Origin: an uncultured Micromonospora sp.
Lineage (GTDB): Bacteria; Actinomycetota; Actinomycetes; Mycobacteriales; Micromonosporaceae
NCBI GenBank assembly: GCA_937951935.1
Contig: CALGAM010000238.1
Span: 1-16,156, forward strand
Reading direction: 5' to 3'
DNA: 16,156 nt
Shown: positions 13,800 through 16,156 of the stretch, one piece after another
Position numbering within the stretch: position 1 is the first letter of the stretch
How the letters are laid out: every line of letters starts with the position of its first letter
Translations under genes and position numbers: made by a program
Notes under the pieces: generated by a model
What the model was told of the DNA's origin: nothing
Databases searched by the model: none
Seen by the model: the letters and a program-made list of their open reading frames with translations, nothing else

Positions 13800-15367
13800 C
13801 GCGGCGCCTCCGGGTACGGCACGCCCACCTCGGTGCCCACCGCCTCCCCGACCACGGCCGGGGTGTCCCCCACCACGCCGCCGGCGTCCCCCACGGCGGG
13901 GGCGGCCCGTACCGCCGACCCGTCGCCGCTCGGCGGCCCGCCGGCGGAGGCGGCATCGGCCAGGAACCGGTCGACCCGGTCGTCGAGGTCGCGGCGCAGC
14001 TCGGCGAGGGTGGCGCTGCCGGTGGCGAACCGGGCCAGCTCGACGAGCGTGGCGAGATCCTCGGCGTCGCGCACGCCGACCGTGGGCACGTCGGGGGCGA
14101 GCCGACGTACCTGGAAGGTGTCGCTGTCGTACACCGGGTTGAGGTGCACCACCGAGGTCCGTCGGTCGGGGTCCAGACGCGCGAACCACACCCGCAGCAC
14201 CTCGGCCGCCAACCCGGGCGGATCGTTGTCCCAGCCGTCGGAGACGACGACGAGCCGGTCGGGACGTCGTTCGAGCCCGTCGAGAATCCGCTCGCCGAGC
14301 CCGGTCGGACCGGTCGGCCGGACCAGCAGCGGGTCGCCGTGATGGGCCAGCCAGAGCCCGGTGTAGTCCGCGGCGAGGACCTCCAGCAGGTAGTGGGCCG
14401 CCAGCGCCACCGCGAGTGGTCGCTGTCGCTTGGCCGACGAGCCGGAGGCCGAGTAGCTGTCGTCGAGGACCGCGACCACCCTGCCCCAGCTTCCCGCCCG
14501 CCGGCCCGCGGCCCTTCGGGCGGAGGTCCGCAGCGCCTCGGTGAGGGCGGCGCGTCGGCGTACGCGCTCGGCGCGGGGCAGGGACAGGACGTAGAGCGCG
14601 AGCCGGGTCAACGGCGTCCGGCCCAGGTCGACGGTCACGACGTCCTCGACGTCGAGTCGGCGGGCCGACTCCTGCAGCCGCAGCCGCTCGGCCCGGGTCA
14701 GCTGCGGGGTGTGCCGGGTCAGCAGCCGGGCCCGGTCGATGCCGTGCAGGGTGGCGAGCCCCTCGGCCACCGTGTACGGCAGGGCGGCAAGCGCCCGCTG
14801 GTCGTGGTGCGCCCGACGCCACCGCTCCAGGATCTCCGTCTCGTACCGCCCGGGACGGCGCCAATCGAACAGGAAGGTACCGATCTCGCCGGGCAGCGAC
14901 AGGTGCGCGTGCCGGGCCGCGACGGACAGCGACCGGCGATACTTGACCGCGTCGAACGGCAGGTCGGGCCGACCGGCCACCCAGTCCCGGATGATCGCCC
15001 GGGTCCGCCGGTTGTTCACACCCAACCTGCGCAGTTCACGGAACACCCGGTAGACCCGCTGCGGCGGCAGCAACCGCAGGCGCGCCGCGATCAGGCGCCC
15101 CTCCCTGGCCCGCTGTGCCGGACTGGCCAGGCGCGCGGTGCGGAGCAGGTTCGTCACCACCAGCGCGGCGTTGAAGTGGTTGATCTCCAGTGCGAGTGTG
15201 GCCGCGTAGAGGTCGCGGTAGTTGCCGAGCACGTACTCGTGCAGGAAGGCCAGCGACAGGCGCTGTTGGGCGGCGTCGGCCCGGAACTCGTGCTGACCGG
15301 TCGACGCGATGGCCGCGTTGACGAACATGACGAGGTCCTCGCAGGCGACCTGGTCCGACCGCGACAT
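13796..15367 (-). CDS. TROVE(Ro60)-like and vWA domain protein
   Basis: This is a 523-residue cytosolic protein in two parts. Residues about 10-235 are helical repeats resembling the TROVE module of Ro60/Rsr, best seen in LGVNNRRTRAIIRDWVAGR (115-133) followed by FDAVKYRRSLSVAARHAHL, which parallels the R-x-x-W and AVKYR...H..LLRLAHP pattern of Ro60. Residues about 295-445 are a von Willebrand A domain with a MIDAS site: D302-x-S304-x-S306 in VAVLDDSYSASGSS, and S376-D377 in VVVSDGWDND. The last 50 residues are low-complexity Gly/Ala/Val. Ro60 proteins bind Y RNAs and misfolded RNA. The ATG at 15367 has a very strong GGGAGGG site. Lengths and domain order fit Ro60-like proteins, but similarity in the N-terminus is distant. 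An alternative is a generic helical-repeat/vWA protein. Confidence 0.65.
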   Translation of the reverse strand: MSRSDQVACEDLVMFVNAAIASTGQHEFRADAAQQRLSLAFLHEYVLGNYRDLYAATLALEINHFNAALVVTNLLRTARLASPAQRAREGRLIAARLRLLPPQRVYRVFRELRRLGVNNRRTRAIIRDWVAGRPDLPFDAVKYRRSLSVAARHAHLSLPGEIGTFLFDWRRPGRYETEILERWRRAHHDQRALAALPYTVAEGLATLHGIDRARLLTRHTPQLTRAERLRLQESARRLDVEDVVTVDLGRTPLTRLALYVLSLPRAERVRRRAALTEALRTSARRAAGRRAGSWGRVVAVLDDSYSASGSSAKRQRPLAVALAAHYLLEVLAADYTGLWLAHHGDPLLVRPTGPTGLGERILDGLERRPDRLVVVSDGWDNDPPGLAAEVLRVWFARLDPDRRTSVVHLNPVYDSDTFQVRRLAPDVPTVGVRDAEDLATLVELARFATGSATLAELRRDLDDRVDRFLADAASAGGPPSGDGSAVRAAPAVGDAGGVVGDTPAVVGEAVGTEVGVPYPEAPR

Positions 15368-15522
15368 ACGTCCGTCCCTCCCTCGGCCGTCCGTTCTCGG
15401 CGCCGCGTCCGGGTGCCGGCCGGGGAGTGTGGGCACGAACAACGAAGCATCGCTGCACAGGCGGGTTCCGGAAGTCGCGCCGGAGTCCCGCGGCCGGCCG
15501 GGTCACCATAGCCGCGCCGTCC

Positions 15523-15575
15523 GCCCGCGGGCCAGGAGGTTTCCGGCCGTGTGACACGGTCCGGAGACCGCGGGC
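15523..15575 (-). terminator. Long structured stem-loop between the GH10 and TROVE/vWA genes
   Basis: GCCCGCGG (15523-15530) pairs with CCGCGGGC (15568-15575). After a 10-base one-sided bulge, TTCCGG (15541-15546) pairs with CCGGAG (15561-15566, one wobble). CCGTG (15547-15551) then pairs with CACGG (15555-15559) around TGA. It is 54 bases after the GH10 stop, so a terminator is the simplest reading. The bulged long stem upstream of a Ro60-like gene leaves a small RNA as an alternative. No T-tract is present. Confidence 0.45.
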
Positions 15576-15628
15576 CGCCACCGGGGCGGACGGCGTACCG
15601 GGTCACCGCGCCCACGCTGCCGGCCCCG

Positions 15629-16156
15629 TCACAGGGAGATGTCGATCGTCGCGGAACCCGGTCGGTCGAGCCGGACCGTCGCCGTCCGCCCGGCGGCGCT
15701 GACCTCGTACTCGCCGAGGAAGCCGGAGAAGCGGACCCGTCCGTCCGCGTCCGTGCGCAGGGTCGTCGGCGCCATCCACCAGTCACCCTTGATCAGCGAG
15801 TGCAGCGCCGTGTACGACGGCTTCAGGCTGCCGTCGGCCCGGACGAGTCCCCCCGGCGCGCCGAGCCAGCCGCCGTCGGCGATTCCCCAGTAGGTGATCG
15901 CCTGGACCGACGGATGCGACAGCAGGGTCCGGTAGTGCCGCACGATCTCGTCCGCCTGCCGCTCCTCCCCCTCCGGTGTGCTGGGCCACCGCGTCACCTG
16001 GTAGTCGTTCAGGTCGACGATCTCGGGTGGCATGAGGTCGCCGGAGACGAGGGTGGTCTCGGTGAAGTGGATCGGCAGCCCGTACCGGGAGAAGCGGTCG
16101 AGGATGGCGAGGGTCTTCTCCTCACCCCAGTACCCCTGGTGCATGTGGCTCTGCAG
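15629..16156 (-). CDS. GH10 endo-1,4-beta-xylanase-like enzyme, C-terminal part (partial)
   Basis: The last 175 residues of a glycoside hydrolase family 10 protein are present; the 5' end lies beyond the right edge (the frame is open to 16156, reading LQSHMHQGYWG). The catalytic nucleophile is the Glu in LPIHFTETTLVSG, equivalent to the TE motif at the end of beta-strand 7. LNDYQVTRWPSTPEGEERQA and AITYWGIADGGWLGAPGGLV, with the strand-8 Trp region, complete the barrel. A small beta-rich tail of about 45 residues (TTLRTDADGRVRFSGFLGEY onward) follows, perhaps a carbohydrate-binding or structural domain. Family members cut the xylan backbone retaining anomeric configuration and are usually secreted; a signal peptide cannot be checked here. 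The acid/base Glu is also outside the window. Confidence 0.85.
   Translation of the reverse strand: MQSHMHQGYWGEEKTLAILDRFSRYGLPIHFTETTLVSGDLMPPEIVDLNDYQVTRWPSTPEGEERQADEIVRHYRTLLSHPSVQAITYWGIADGGWLGAPGGLVRADGSLKPSYTALHSLIKGDWWMAPTTLRTDADGRVRFSGFLGEYEVSAAGRTATVRLDRPGSATIDISL

Noticed and set aside
12780..14342. Long plus-strand open frame opposite the ARPP-type and TROVE/vWA genes, with a second at 14144-15511
   Set aside because: Both are compositionally shadow-like and conflict with the coupled minus-strand genes.
13800..14864. N-terminal extension of the ARPP-type frame to 14864
   Set aside because: It lies wholly inside the TROVE/vWA gene in another frame and is Arg/Pro/Gly-rich; the GTG at 13799 with stop overlap is the sensible start.
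15368..15628. tRNA-like T-arm (GGGTTCCGG near 15462) as a YrlA-type RNA
   Set aside because: The flanking bases do not form a proper T-stem or acceptor stem, so there is no support for a tRNA-like module.
1..16156. CRISPR arrays, insertion sequences, integrase or attachment sites, tRNA and rRNA genes
   Set aside because: No regularly spaced repeats, transposase or integrase motifs, or recognisable RNA gene sequences were seen on either strand.

Overview
The window is high-GC chromosomal DNA with an actinomycete character, most likely from Micromonosporaceae (Micromonospora or a relative). The basis is strong G/C third positions, several GTG starts, TAnnnT -10 boxes, an ABC importer without its own ATPase, and protein families common in that group. 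No insertion sequence, phage gene, CRISPR array, tRNA or rRNA was seen.

Layout. 1-532: remains of a BNR/sialidase-like repeat gene followed by a MoaD/ThiS-like gene, both frameshifted. 845-2002: CorA magnesium/cobalt channel. 2066-2441: a guanidine-III (ykkC-III)-like riboswitch just upstream of an SMR gene of the Gdx/SugE guanidinium exporter type. 2626-9769: a sugar-acid catabolic locus. A divergent FadR/GntR regulator (DgoR-like) faces an operon of sugar-binding lipoprotein, two MalF/MalG-type permeases, D-galactonate dehydratase, D-mannonate dehydratase and gluconokinase. An inverted repeat overlaps the operon promoter. 9937-11073: a DUF5685-type protein with a very cysteine-rich C-terminus. 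11162-12427 (minus): secreted SGNH/GDSL esterase. 12615-15367 (minus): a translationally coupled pair, a TROVE(Ro60)-like/vWA protein and a probable ARPP-type protein with a Fis-like helix-turn-helix; these families are associated with bacterial RNA-repair and RNA-stress loci. 15629-16156 (minus): the C-terminal part of a GH10 xylanase-like enzyme running off the window.

How the genes work together. The central operon looks like an uptake and dehydration route for carbohydrates or aldonic acids. The importer brings in the substrate, the two enolase-superfamily enzymes convert galactonate or mannonate to 2-keto-3-deoxy acids, and gluconokinase feeds gluconate into the pentose phosphate pathway. 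No 2-keto-3-deoxy-acid kinase or aldolase lies in the window, so the pathway must be completed elsewhere. The GH10 enzyme and the secreted esterase fit a plant-polymer-degrading soil organism but are not in this operon.

The most novel-looking parts are the TROVE-vWA/ARPP pair with a long structured element upstream, and the DUF5685 protein with 11 cysteines in its last 43 residues. All calls come from reading the sequence; no database search was run.
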